Source: Sphingosinithalassobacter sp. CS137 (lineage in GTDB: Bacteria; Pseudomonadota; Alphaproteobacteria; Sphingomonadales; Sphingomonadaceae). From it: DNA of 64,000 bases. The DNA is taken from the NCBI RefSeq assembly GCF_014334115.1, contig NZ_CP060494.1, positions 1,642,501-1,706,500 on the forward strand, read 5' to 3'. Shown piece after piece: positions 17,300 to 25,440 of the stretch. Position numbers and translations under genes: made by a program. A model generated the notes under the pieces. That model ran no database searches. It saw only the letters and a program-made list of their open reading frames with translations, and was not told where the DNA came from. Each line of letters opens with the position of its first letter. Position 1 is the stretch's first letter.

Positions 17300-18259
17300 A
17301 TGCCCGGCATGTCTAGGGCAGTGCGCGAGGCGATCGCCGCTGCCCGCGAGCCTTCGCTCGACGCCGGACGCCGCTGGCGCGGCGGCCCGGAGATGCAGGC
17401 GCTCGCCGCGGCCTTCGCCGACTGCCCGCTCGATCGCGCCGAACCCGCCGCCGACCGGGCCGAGACGCTGTTCGCCGACATCGGCTGGATCGAAGCGCTA
17501 CTCGCACCGCTTGTCGGAGCGCTCGCCGGGGATCCGTTCTTTGAGCCGCCGTTCAAGGCGAGCCGCGACTCAGTACGCACCGGCATCGTCCTGTTCGACT
17601 GCCCCGTCGCCTCGATCAGCGCCAGCGTGTTGCGGGCCGATGCCCTGGCAGCAGCCCCGGCACCCGGGACAGCCGTGGTCTCCGGCCGCATCGTCGTGAC
17701 GCACTATTTCCGGGCGGGCGGCGCGGTGCTCCGCCGATGGGAGGCCGAGCCGCTGGCGCCGGATTTCACTGCCGCGACTGCGCCGCCGTGCCGTCCGCTG
17801 CCGCCGACTCGTCTCCTCGACGGCGACGTGATCCGCACCGACGGGCGAACACGGGCCCAGCTTGTGACTGGTGCCACCCGTGATCTGGCGACGCTCGTCG
17901 CCACCATCCGCGCCGGCGCCGCGCCGCTGATCCGCGAATATGACGTCGAAAGCGGCGCACTGGTTCGGGTCGCCAGCGCCGATGACGGCGCCTCGCGAAC
18001 CGAAATGCTGCTGACCTTCCTTCGCAATGCCCGCCGCACCGACGCCGGTCCCCAGTTCGACGCGGCGACGCACGACCCGGCCTTTCACGCCCGCTGGGCG
18101 GCGATGCGAGAATGGCTCGCGCTCGACGCAGCCGCCGCGCTGCCCCGGCTGGAGACGATGGCGGCGCAGGACCCGAATTCGGAAGTTCGGGCTGCCGCCG
18201 CAGCCACGCTTCGGAATGTACGGCTCCGCGTCGCGGAGGCGCGCCGATGCCGCGCCTGA
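17300..18259 (+). CDS. uncharacterised protein with beta-rich core and C-terminal helical repeat
   Basis: A 319-residue protein with no signal peptide. Residues 1-75 are helical. Residues about 85-150 are beta-rich, with TGIVLFDCPVASISASVL and SGRIVVTHYF (His135), resembling a cupin-like sheet that has lost most ligands. The C-terminal 50 residues (PRLETMAAQDPNSEVRAAAA) look like a HEAT-type repeat. It follows the 50-residue peptide by three bases and overlaps the next gene by 13 bases, so all are translated from one message. I do not recognise the family. It may be a distant relative of its downstream neighbour, which has the same order of parts. Confidence 0.65.
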   Translation: MPGMSRAVREAIAAAREPSLDAGRRWRGGPEMQALAAAFADCPLDRAEPAADRAETLFADIGWIEALLAPLVGALAGDPFFEPPFKASRDSVRTGIVLFDCPVASISASVLRADALAAAPAPGTAVVSGRIVVTHYFRAGGAVLRRWEAEPLAPDFTAATAPPCRPLPPTRLLDGDVIRTDGRTRAQLVTGATRDLATLVATIRAGAAPLIREYDVESGALVRVASADDGASRTEMLLTFLRNARRTDAGPQFDAATHDPAFHARWAAMREWLALDAAAALPRLETMAAQDPNSEVRAAAAATLRNVRLRVAEARRCRA

Positions 18260-19218
18260 TCGATCCCGGACGAGGCGGCGCGATCGGACTCAATGATCTG
18301 ATCGAGGCGCTCGAGACGACTCCCTTCGACGTCCGGGACGAGGATAGCTTTGCCGGCCTGGGTCCGCTGCTTGCGCGGCTTGGCCGCAACCGCGACTTCC
18401 TCGCCGACCTCGCGATCGCGGAGCTCAAGACGCGCTGCGAGGCGCAGTCGGCGTCGTCGGGCTATGGACCGCAGGTCTTCCTGCTGCGCCCGCCGAACGG
18501 TCGATACGTGCTTCGCGCAAATTTCTGGCCCGCCCGCGACGAGCCGGTCACGCGCGCCAGCGGCACGGCCGCCTTCTTCTACGATCTGCCGCACGACCAT
18601 AATTTTTCGTTCCTCACCTACGGCTATTTCGGGCCGGGCTATTGGAGCGACTATTACGAATATGATCCCGATCTCCGCGTCGGACTCCCGGGGGAGCACG
18701 CCGGGCTGCGGCTCATCGAACGCGCCCGGCTCGAACCGGAGCGGCTGATGCTCTACCGCCGCAGCCGCGACATCCATGTCCAGCTTCCGCCCGAAGCCTT
18801 CTCGGTATCGCTCAACATCCTTGGGTCGGACCCGGCGCAACCCTGGATCGACCAATACCGCTTCGACATCAGTAGCGGCACTTTCGCCGAAGCGCTCACC
18901 TGCACCGCCGCCGAGGCACTTCTGACGCTGGCGGCGCAGTTCGGTGGCGAAGGATCGGAGCGTGCGCGCGATTTCGCACGACGCCACCCCTGCGATCGAA
19001 TGCGCCTCACGGCCGTGACGGCGCTCGCCGCCGCCGCGCCTGATCCGGTTGCCGCGCACGCCATATTCGTCACGGCGGCCGATTCATCGAGTGGGCTGGT
19101 CGCGGGGCATGCCCGCCAGCGGCTGGCAGCGATGGAAGCGCTTCAGAGGCGTTCGGCTCCGGAACGGACGCAACCGCCATTGGGGTCGGGCGGAGAGGCG
19201 CTAGCAGGGACGGCGTGA
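18247..19218 (+). CDS. cupin-like protein with a candidate three-His metal site
   Basis: A 323-residue protein starting at the ATG at 18247. After a helical N-terminus, a beta-rich domain (about 75-210) contains PHDHNF (His116, His118), an aromatic run GYFGPGYWSDYYEYD, and RDIHVQLPPE (His177). The HxH plus a His about 60 residues later is the pattern of cysteine-dioxygenase-like cupins with a three-His iron site. The last 90 residues are helical, HEAT-like. It overlaps both neighbours (13 bases upstream; GTGA with the regulator downstream). It could be an oxygenase acting on the small peptide; this is inferred from fold features and context only. Confidence 0.65.
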   Translation: MPRLIDPGRGGAIGLNDLIEALETTPFDVRDEDSFAGLGPLLARLGRNRDFLADLAIAELKTRCEAQSASSGYGPQVFLLRPPNGRYVLRANFWPARDEPVTRASGTAAFFYDLPHDHNFSFLTYGYFGPGYWSDYYEYDPDLRVGLPGEHAGLRLIERARLEPERLMLYRRSRDIHVQLPPEAFSVSLNILGSDPAQPWIDQYRFDISSGTFAEALTCTAAEALLTLAAQFGGEGSERARDFARRHPCDRMRLTAVTALAAAAPDPVAAHAIFVTAADSSSGLVAGHARQRLAAMEALQRRSAPERTQPPLGSGGEALAGTA

Positions 19219-19883
19219 TCGAAATCCTCCAGTGCGATGTCGATGTCCCAAAACTCGGTGCGGCATTGCAGCGCCGCGGCATCTGCGCGACGACGCTGCC
19301 GCGGCATCGGCTCGACGCTAAGCTCGACCAAGGCGCGCCCGCCGCCGTTCTGCTGGGTTCGCGCGGCGAAAATCTCGGCGCGGAGATAGCGACGGTTCGT
19401 CATCGATGGGGTGGGCCACTGCTGATCGCGCTGAAGCCCGGCACCATGGCTTGTCCGGCCGAAGCGCTGGATGCCGGCGCAGACGATGTTGTCGGCCTTC
19501 CCGCCGCGATCTGCGAGATCGCCGCCCGGGTCGCGGCACGGCTACGTCCGCGACCCGAATTGCCGCTACAGATCGGCGAACTGCGTATCGAGCGCGCCGA
19601 ACGGCGCGTGGCGCGGGCAGGCAAGCCCGTGCCGCTGCTGCCGCGCGAATACGCGCTCCTGCTACACTTGGCGCATCGGCCGGGCGCCTGCGTGAGCCGC
19701 AGCGAACTGCTCGGAGCCGTATGGGGACTGGATTTCGACCCCGGCACGAATGTAGTCGAGGTTCACGTCTCGCGCCTGCGGGCGAAGCTCGATCGCGGAT
19801 TCTCGCGGCCCATGCTGCTGACCGAGCGGAGGCGCGGCTATCGGCTTGACCCCATCGTTGCCGCCGCGCCCCCGCCGCGATAG
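19215..19883 (+). CDS. OmpR/PhoB-type winged-helix regulator with degenerate receiver
   Basis: A 222-residue response-regulator-like protein. The GTG start overlaps the stop of the cupin-like gene (GTGA). The C-terminal winged helix (about 115-215) is intact: LLPREYALLLHLAHRPG, SRSELLGAVWG, VVEVHVSRLRAKL and a TERRRGYRL wing. The N-terminal receiver keeps the size and alternating pattern but lacks the phospho-acceptor: the third strand reads AAVLLGSRG (Gly48 where Asp is expected), and the KP motif near the end is LP. It is therefore probably controlled by ligand, protein contact or abundance rather than phosphorylation. No histidine kinase is adjacent. It likely regulates the cassette it belongs to. 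Confidence 0.8.
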   Translation: MIEILQCDVDVPKLGAALQRRGICATTLPRHRLDAKLDQGAPAAVLLGSRGENLGAEIATVRHRWGGPLLIALKPGTMACPAEALDAGADDVVGLPAAICEIAARVAARLRPRPELPLQIGELRIERAERRVARAGKPVPLLPREYALLLHLAHRPGACVSRSELLGAVWGLDFDPGTNVVEVHVSRLRAKLDRGFSRPMLLTERRRGYRLDPIVAAAPPPR

Positions 19884-19915
19884 CGTTCGGGAGGAGTCGA
19901 GCGGAGAGGGAAATC

Positions 19916-20701
19916 ATGGCCGAAGAACGCGTCACCGTGACGATTGCAGACAGTGTTGCCGACGTCCGGCTCGCGCGCGCCGACAAGCTCAATGCGCTCG
20001 ACCCCGCGATGTTCGATGCGATCATCGCGACGATCGAGCAGCTCGGCGAGGCGAAGGGAGTGCGCGCGGTTGTGCTCAGTGGCGAAGGCCGCGGCTTCTG
20101 CGCCGGGCTCGACCTCGCCAGCATGGCGGGAATCGGCTCGGACGTCGATCTGGCCGCACGTACCCATGGCGACGCGAACCGGTTTCAGCAGGTTGCCTGG
20201 GGCTGGCGCATGCTGCCGGTTCCGGTGATTGCCGCGGTGCACGGCATTGCCTTCGGTGGCGGGCTTCAGGTCGCGAGCGGTGCCGATATCCGGATCGCGG
20301 CGCCGGACAGCCGGTTCTCCGTGATGGAGCTCAAATGGGGCATCGTGCCCGATATGGCGGGGTTCGCACTATGGCGCGGGCTGGTCCGCGACGACGTGCT
20401 GCGTGAACTCGTCTATACCGCCCGCGAGTTCGATGCCGAAGAAGCGCTGCGCCACGGCTTCGTCACACGCCTTGCCGCCGATCCGCGCGCCGCGGCGATG
20501 GAACTGGCGCGCGCGATCGCCGGCCGCAATCCCGAAGCGATCCGCGGCGCGAAGCGTCTGGCCAATACAATGGCCGAAGGTACTGCCTCTTCGATCCTGC
20601 CTGCGGAGAGCGCCGAACAACAGGCGGTGATGCGGACGCCCAACCAGATGGAAGCGGTCCGGGCCAACATGGAAAAGCGTGCGCCGGTGTTCACCGACTA
20701 G
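19916..20701 (+). CDS. crotonase-family enoyl-CoA hydratase/isomerase
   Basis: A 261-residue member of the crotonase superfamily. The oxyanion-hole segments are present: [16 protein letters not shown] and [22 protein letters not shown]. The catalytic-Glu regions of classic hydratases are only partly kept ([10 protein letters not shown]), so isomerase or another crotonase activity is possible. It follows the regulator by 32 bases and precedes a thiolase, suggesting fatty acid or related acyl-CoA degradation. A ribosome binding site GAGAGGGA lies just before the ATG. Confidence 0.88.
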   Translation: MAEERVTVTIADSVADVRLARADKLNALDPAMFDAIIATIEQLGEAKGVRAVVLSGEGRGFCAGLDLASMAGIGSDVDLAARTHGDANRFQQVAWGWRMLPVPVIAAVHGIAFGGGLQVASGADIRIAAPDSRFSVMELKWGIVPDMAGFALWRGLVRDDVLRELVYTAREFDAEEALRHGFVTRLAADPRAAAMELARAIAGRNPEAIRGAKRLANTMAEGTASSILPAESAEQQAVMRTPNQMEAVRANMEKRAPVFTD

Positions 20702-20828
20702 CACGATCGATTCACAGCTCCCCGCTAGGCGCACCGCACCCTGCCGCGTCGCGCCCAACCGGCCGTTTCCTTCTTCGGCGAAATGGCCTAGAAGGCCGTA
20801 CCCGAAATTCGAAACGTTGAGAGAGCCC

Positions 20829-22025
20829 ATGCGCGAAGCCGCCGTCGTCGCCACTGCCCGCACCGGAATCGGGAAAGCCTATCGCGGCTATTTCAACGAT
20901 ACCGAGGCACCGGTGCTCGCCGCTCACGTGATGAACGCCGCGGCCGAGCGCGCCGGGATCGATCCGGCGCGCATCGACGACATCTTCTGGGGTGTCGGCA
21001 ACCAATGGGGCACCACCGGCGCAAATGCCGGGCGCATGGCGGTGTTTGCGGCAGGTTGGCCCAACACGGTTCCGGCGTTCACGCTCGACCGCAAGTGCGG
21101 CTCGGGCCTTACCGCACTGGCGCTCGCCGCCCGCTCGATCATGTGCGACGAGATCGACGTCGCGCTCGCCGGCGGCATGGAGTCGATCAGCCATACCGTA
21201 ACCAAGGATGCGCCGCGCTATCCCAACAGGTCGGTGCTCGAAAAAGAGCCTGCAGCCTATATCCCGATGATCGAGACGGCGGAGATCGTTGCCGAGCGCT
21301 ATGGCATCAGCCGGGAAGCGCAGGATGCGTTCGCGGCTGCCAGCCAGCAGCGCGCCTCCGCCGGACTTGAGAATGGCGCCTTCGCCGAAGAGATCGCGCC
21401 GATCACGGTCGAGAAAGCGGTGTTCGACAAGCAGGGCAATCGCACCGGCACCGAAACCGTGACCGTCACTCGGGACGAAGGCATCCGCGCGGGCACCACG
21501 GCCGACGTTCTCGGCGGGCTCAAGACCGTCTGGAAGGACGGAGAGTTCGTGAAGGAAGGCAAGCACGTCACGGCGGGCAATGCGAGCCAGTTGTCGGACG
21601 GCGCGGCGGCGCAGATCGTGATGGATCGCAAGACGGCGGAAGCCGAGGGCAAGGACATCCTGGGCATCTACCGCGGCTTTCAGGTCGCCGGCTGCGGGCC
21701 CGAGGAGATGGGAATCGGGCCGGTATTCGCGATTCCCAAGCTGCTCGACCGCGCGGGGCTTTCTGTCGCCGACATCGGCCTCTGGGAACTTAACGAGGCG
21801 TTCGCCAGCCAGTGTCTCTATTGCCGCGACGCGCTCGGCATCGATCCCGAAAAGTATAACGTCAACGGCGGCGCGATCGCGATCGGACACCCGTTTGGCA
21901 TGACCGGCAGCCGATTGGTCGGACACGCGCTGATCGAAGGGCGCAAGCGCGGGGTGCGCTGGGTCGTCGTTTCGATGTGCACCGCAGGCGGCATGGGGGC
22001 AGCGGGGCTCTTCGAAATCGTCTAG
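20829..22025 (+). CDS. acetyl-CoA C-acyltransferase (thiolase)
   Basis: A 398-residue thiolase. The nucleophilic Cys is Cys90 ([13 protein letters not shown]). The second and third signatures, [19 protein letters not shown] and [15 protein letters not shown], with the catalytic His and Cys, are complete. Length and the [16 protein letters not shown] start match degradative thiolases that cleave 3-ketoacyl-CoA to acetyl-CoA. The start at 20829 fits the family and has GAGAG upstream; an earlier in-frame start adds non-homologous sequence. With the crotonase upstream and the SDR downstream it forms a probable beta-oxidation-type group. Confidence 0.95.
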   Translation: MREAAVVATARTGIGKAYRGYFNDTEAPVLAAHVMNAAAERAGIDPARIDDIFWGVGNQWGTTGANAGRMAVFAAGWPNTVPAFTLDRKCGSGLTALALAARSIMCDEIDVALAGGMESISHTVTKDAPRYPNRSVLEKEPAAYIPMIETAEIVAERYGISREAQDAFAAASQQRASAGLENGAFAEEIAPITVEKAVFDKQGNRTGTETVTVTRDEGIRAGTTADVLGGLKTVWKDGEFVKEGKHVTAGNASQLSDGAAAQIVMDRKTAEAEGKDILGIYRGFQVAGCGPEEMGIGPVFAIPKLLDRAGLSVADIGLWELNEAFASQCLYCRDALGIDPEKYNVNGGAIAIGHPFGMTGSRLVGHALIEGRKRGVRWVVVSMCTAGGMGAAGLFEIV

Positions 22026-22055
22026 GCTTGCCCGGGCGAATCGCGGGAGGTTGCG

Positions 22056-22835
22056 ATTACCAAGGGCACCGCACTTGTCACAGGCGCCTCCTCGGGCCTC
22101 GGTACCGAGTTCGCGCTGGCGCTGGCCGAGCGTGGGCACGATCTCATCCTCACCGCGCGTCGCGCCGAGCGGCTCGAGGATCTCGCGCAGCGGCTGCGCT
22201 CCCGCCACGGCGTGGCCGCAACCACGATCCCATGCGACCTCGCGCGCACCGGGGCCGCGGAGAGGCTGATCGGCCAAATCGCCAAGCGCGGACTGGCAGT
22301 GAACCTGCTGGTGAACAACGCCGGCTTCGGGTTTCGCGGGCCGTTCGTCGAGATGGATCCTGTACAGCTCGCTCGGATGGTCGATCTCAACTGCCGCGCC
22401 GTGATGGAGCTTTGCCGGCTGGTGCTGCCGGGCATGGTGCAGATGCGATCGGGCGCAATCCTGAACGTCGCGTCGGTGGCGGCAGTGCTGCCGGGACCAT
22501 GGATGGCGAGCTATTACGCGACCAAGGCGTTCGTCCTCAGCCTTTCCGAGGCGCTCCACGAGGAAGTGCGGCGCCACGGCGTTTCGGTCAGTGCGCTGTG
22601 CCCGGGACCGGTGGCGACTGAATTCGGCGATCTGTCGGGCCTGTCGCAGAGCGCCTTGTTCCGCCGCGCTGCCGAACCGGCCGAACAAGTGGTGCGCGCC
22701 GGGCTCACGGCGCTCGATGCGAACCGGGCCGTGGCATTCCCGGGCGCCCGCACGAAGCTGGTCGCGGCGAGCACAAGGCTGATGCCGCGCGGAGCGCTGC
22801 GCCGGATCACCGGCGCGTTCCAGCAACGGCGTTAG
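22056..22835 (+). CDS. short-chain dehydrogenase/reductase, apparent ATT start
   Basis: A 259-residue SDR. The dinucleotide motif TGASSGLG is at residues 9-16, followed by LVNNAGFG and the catalytic YYATK (YxxxK); the last 40 residues form a basic helical tail. There is no ATG, GTG, TTG or CTG in this frame between the in-frame stop at 22023 and codons well inside the NAD(P)-binding fold; the first ATG (22212) would remove that motif. An ATT at 22056 lies five bases after a perfect GGGAGG, so ATT is the likely start. Substrate unknown; probably co-transcribed with the thiolase. Confidence 0.85.
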   Translation: MTKGTALVTGASSGLGTEFALALAERGHDLILTARRAERLEDLAQRLRSRHGVAATTIPCDLARTGAAERLIGQIAKRGLAVNLLVNNAGFGFRGPFVEMDPVQLARMVDLNCRAVMELCRLVLPGMVQMRSGAILNVASVAAVLPGPWMASYYATKAFVLSLSEALHEEVRRHGVSVSALCPGPVATEFGDLSGLSQSALFRRAAEPAEQVVRAGLTALDANRAVAFPGARTKLVAASTRLMPRGALRRITGAFQQRR

Positions 22836-22908
22836 GCGCCGCCCTCGCGACGGCGCGGAGCAGCTTCGTTTCGCGCCGCCAGCGCGGGATCACTCACCGG
22901 CGTGACCG

Positions 22909-23085
22909 TCAGTCCTCGCGCCGTGCGCCCGCTAGAGTCCGCTCCAGCTTCGCGTGCGCAGCCGCCTCGGCCGCGCGCTCCCCCTTGGTCCGGCCGTGCA
23001 GCGCACGGTTGGCGGCTGCCTTCGCCTCATGATCCCGCCGCGCCTTCGCCTTGCGCACCTGCCGCAGCTTCACCACCTCGACCAT
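22909..23085 (-). CDS. DUF4169 family small protein
   Basis: A 58-residue, very basic and Ala-rich helical protein starting MVEVVKLRQVRKAKARRD, with the family's AAANRALHGRTKGER core. The start ATG overlaps the stop of the E2 gene as TGATG, so its translation is coupled to the dehydrogenase operon. DUF4169 proteins are widespread in alphaproteobacteria and have no known function. It was identified by reading the strand directly. The charge pattern suggests nucleic-acid or ribosome contact, but this is speculation. Confidence 0.8.
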   Translation of the reverse strand: MVEVVKLRQVRKAKARRDHEAKAAANRALHGRTKGERAAEAAAHAKLERTLAGARRED

Positions 23086-24365
23086 CAGTCGGCGAACAGC
23101 AGCACCGGGGTTTCGAGCAGCTTCTTCAGCGCCTGGACATAGCTCGCTGCATCATAGCCGTCGACGACGCGGTGATCGCAGCTGATCGACAGGTTCATCA
23201 GCTTGGCACGGACGATGTCGTCGCCCTGGAACACGGGTCGCTCCACGATCTTGTTGGGACCGATGATCGCGACCTCGGGCCGGTTAATCACCGGTGTGGT
23301 CGCGATTCCGCCCAGCGGCCCAAGCGAGGTGACCGTTATGGTGCCGCCCGAAAGTTCCTCGGATTTGGCCTTGCCGGTGCGCGCTGCCTCGGCCAAGCGG
23401 CCGATCTCGCTCGCGAGCTGCCAGACATTCTTGTCCTGCGCGTCGCGGATCACCGGCACCATCAGCCCCGCATCGGTCTGGGTCGCCATGCCCATGTGCA
23501 CTCGGCCCGACCGCGTCACCACCCCGCCCTCGTCGTCATAGCGCGCGTTGAGCATCGGGAAGTCGGGGAGGGTGCGGCAGATCGCCACGATCAGGAACGG
23601 CAGCATGGTGAGCTTGGGCCGGTCGCCGCGATTGGCATTGAGGTCCGCGCGCATCTCCTCCAGCGCAGTCACGTCGATTTCGTCGACATAGGTGAAGTGC
23701 GGGATGTTGCGCTTCGATGCAGCCATGTTCTCGGCAATGCGGCGGCGCATGCCGATCACCTTCACCTGCTGATCGTCGCGCGCGCGGCTGACGTGCGGCG
23801 CGTGATAGCCTTGCCCGGAGCCGTAGCGCAGATAGGAATCGAGATCCGCGTGGCGGATCCGGCCCTCCTCGGACGGCTTCACCTGCGACAAATCGACCCC
23901 CAGGTCCGCGGCACGCTTGCGAACCGCCGGCGAGGCGAGGACGGGATGTTCCTCTCGCGGCTTAGCCGGAGCCTGCTCTCCCGCGCTCTCGGCGGGAGCG
24001 GGAGCGGGCGAAGGAGCGGGCGCCGGCGAAGCGACCGGCGCGACCTCCGCGGGGCTTTCTTCCTCGACGCCCGGCGTCTCCGCCGCGACCTGTTCCTCGA
24101 CCTCCTCTTCGACATCCACGTCGTCTTCGGTCTCGATCACCACCAGTGCAGAGCCGATCGGAATCAAGTCGCCCGCTTCGCCCGCCAGCTCGACCACCGT
24201 GCCGGCGACCGGCGACTCCATCTCGACCGTCGCCTTGTCGGTCATCATGTCGGCGAGCCGGCCATCTTCCTCGACCCGATCGCCGACCGCGATGTGCCAC
24301 TCCACGATCTCGGCTTCGGAAATGCCTTCGCCAATGTCCGGCAGGCGGAAAGTGAAGCGTGCCAT
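23085..24365 (-). CDS. bkdB: 2-oxoacid dehydrogenase E2 (branched-chain dihydrolipoyl acyltransferase)
   Basis: A 426-residue E2 subunit. The N-terminal lipoyl domain (about 1-80) carries the lipoylated Lys in MTDKATVEM. An acidic, then Pro/Ala-rich linker follows. A peripheral subunit-binding domain is at about 142-178 (LASPAVRKRAADLGVDL). The C-terminal catalytic domain ends with ISCDHRVVDGYDAA, which holds the active-site His and Asp. Together with E1 alpha and E1 beta of the branched-chain type upstream it oxidises branched-chain 2-oxoacids to acyl-CoA. No E3 (lipoamide dehydrogenase) gene lies in the window. Confidence 0.93.
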   Translation of the reverse strand: MARFTFRLPDIGEGISEAEIVEWHIAVGDRVEEDGRLADMMTDKATVEMESPVAGTVVELAGEAGDLIPIGSALVVIETEDDVDVEEEVEEQVAAETPGVEEESPAEVAPVASPAPAPSPAPAPAESAGEQAPAKPREEHPVLASPAVRKRAADLGVDLSQVKPSEEGRIRHADLDSYLRYGSGQGYHAPHVSRARDDQQVKVIGMRRRIAENMAASKRNIPHFTYVDEIDVTALEEMRADLNANRGDRPKLTMLPFLIVAICRTLPDFPMLNARYDDEGGVVTRSGRVHMGMATQTDAGLMVPVIRDAQDKNVWQLASEIGRLAEAARTGKAKSEELSGGTITVTSLGPLGGIATTPVINRPEVAIIGPNKIVERPVFQGDDIVRAKLMNLSISCDHRVVDGYDAASYVQALKKLLETPVLLFAD

Positions 24366-24366
24366 G

Positions 24367-25440
24367 TCAGTCCTTCAGGATTTTCTTGAGCGCCTGGCCG
24401 ATGCGGACGGGGCCCGGAAAATAGGCCCACTCCAGGCTGTGCGGATACGGAGTGTCGAAGCCGGTGACGCGTTCGATCGGCGCCTCGAGATGATAGAAGC
24501 AGCGCTCCTGCACTACCGCCGCCAACTCCGCGCCGAACCCCTGGGTTCGAGTGGCTTCGTGAACGATCATGCAGCGTCCGGTCTTCTTCACGCTCTCGAC
24601 GATCGTGTCGACGTCGAGCGGCATCAGCGTGCGCAGGTCGATGATTTCGGCATCGACGCCCGCTTCGGCGACGGTGTTCGCCACCACATGAACCATGGTG
24701 CCGTAGCAGAGGATCGTCAGTGCCTCTCCTTCGCGCACAACCGCCGCCTTGCCGAGCGGGATGCGGTAATAGCCGGTGGGCACCTCGCCGCCCGGGTGGC
24801 TTCCCCAATTTTTCGCGGGGCTGTCGTACTTGCCGTCGAAAGGACCGTTGTAGATGCGCTTGGGCTCGAAGAAGATGACCGGGTCATTGTCCTCGATGCA
24901 TGCGATCAGCAGCCCCTTGGCATCATAGGGCGTGGCCGGAATCACGGTCTTCAGCCCAGAGACGTGCGTGAAGATGCCCTCGGGCGACTGGCTGTGCGTC
25001 TGCCCGCCGAAGATGCCGCCGCCGAACGGCGAGCGCACGGTCAACGGCGCGATGAACTCGCCCGCCGAGCGATAGCGCAGTCGCGCAGCTTCGGAGACGA
25101 GCTGGTCGAGCGCGGGATAGATATAGTCGGCGAACTGGATTTCCGGCACCGGGCGCAGGCCATAGGCGCCCATGCCGATCGCCACGCCCACGATCCCGCA
25201 CTCGGTGATCGGCGTATCGAATACCCGCTCCTTGCCGTATTTGTCCTGCAGGCCCGCGGTCGCACGGAACACGCCGCCGAAATAGCCGACGTCCTCGCCC
25301 ATCACGACGACGCTGGAGTCGCGCTCCATCATCACGTCCATGGCGCTGTTGATCGCCTGGATCATGTTCATTCGCGCGGTGTCGCCCTCGCGCTCGGGGG
25401 TGGGAGCGATGCGTGCTTCCTGGGTGGCTATGTCGGTCAT
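24367..25440 (-). CDS. bkdA2: 2-oxoisovalerate dehydrogenase E1 beta subunit
   Basis: A 357-residue thiamine-diphosphate-dependent E1 beta subunit. Conserved parts are MNMIQAINSAMDVMMERD, VVMGEDVGYFGGVFRAT, the TPITECGIVGVAIGMGAYG segment, and FAGIYPA-like FADYIYPALDQLVSEAA. The C-terminal domain has IDLRTLMPLD. The sequence is of branched-chain rather than pyruvate type. The start at 25440 is chosen because its ATG overlaps the stop of the upstream hydrolase (ATGA). It forms the E1 heterotetramer with the product of 26315-27601. Confidence 0.93.
   Translation of the reverse strand: MTDIATQEARIAPTPEREGDTARMNMIQAINSAMDVMMERDSSVVVMGEDVGYFGGVFRATAGLQDKYGKERVFDTPITECGIVGVAIGMGAYGLRPVPEIQFADYIYPALDQLVSEAARLRYRSAGEFIAPLTVRSPFGGGIFGGQTHSQSPEGIFTHVSGLKTVIPATPYDAKGLLIACIEDNDPVIFFEPKRIYNGPFDGKYDSPAKNWGSHPGGEVPTGYYRIPLGKAAVVREGEALTILCYGTMVHVVANTVAEAGVDAEIIDLRTLMPLDVDTIVESVKKTGRCMIVHEATRTQGFGAELAAVVQERCFYHLEAPIERVTGFDTPYPHSLEWAYFPGPVRIGQALKKILKD

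Noticed and set aside
20712..22826. A 704-codon minus-strand frame
   Set aside because: Lies opposite the thiolase and SDR genes, both with full signatures.
22212..22835. ATG start for the SDR
   Set aside because: It would remove the cofactor-binding motif; the upstream ATT with a perfect ribosome binding site explains the full protein.
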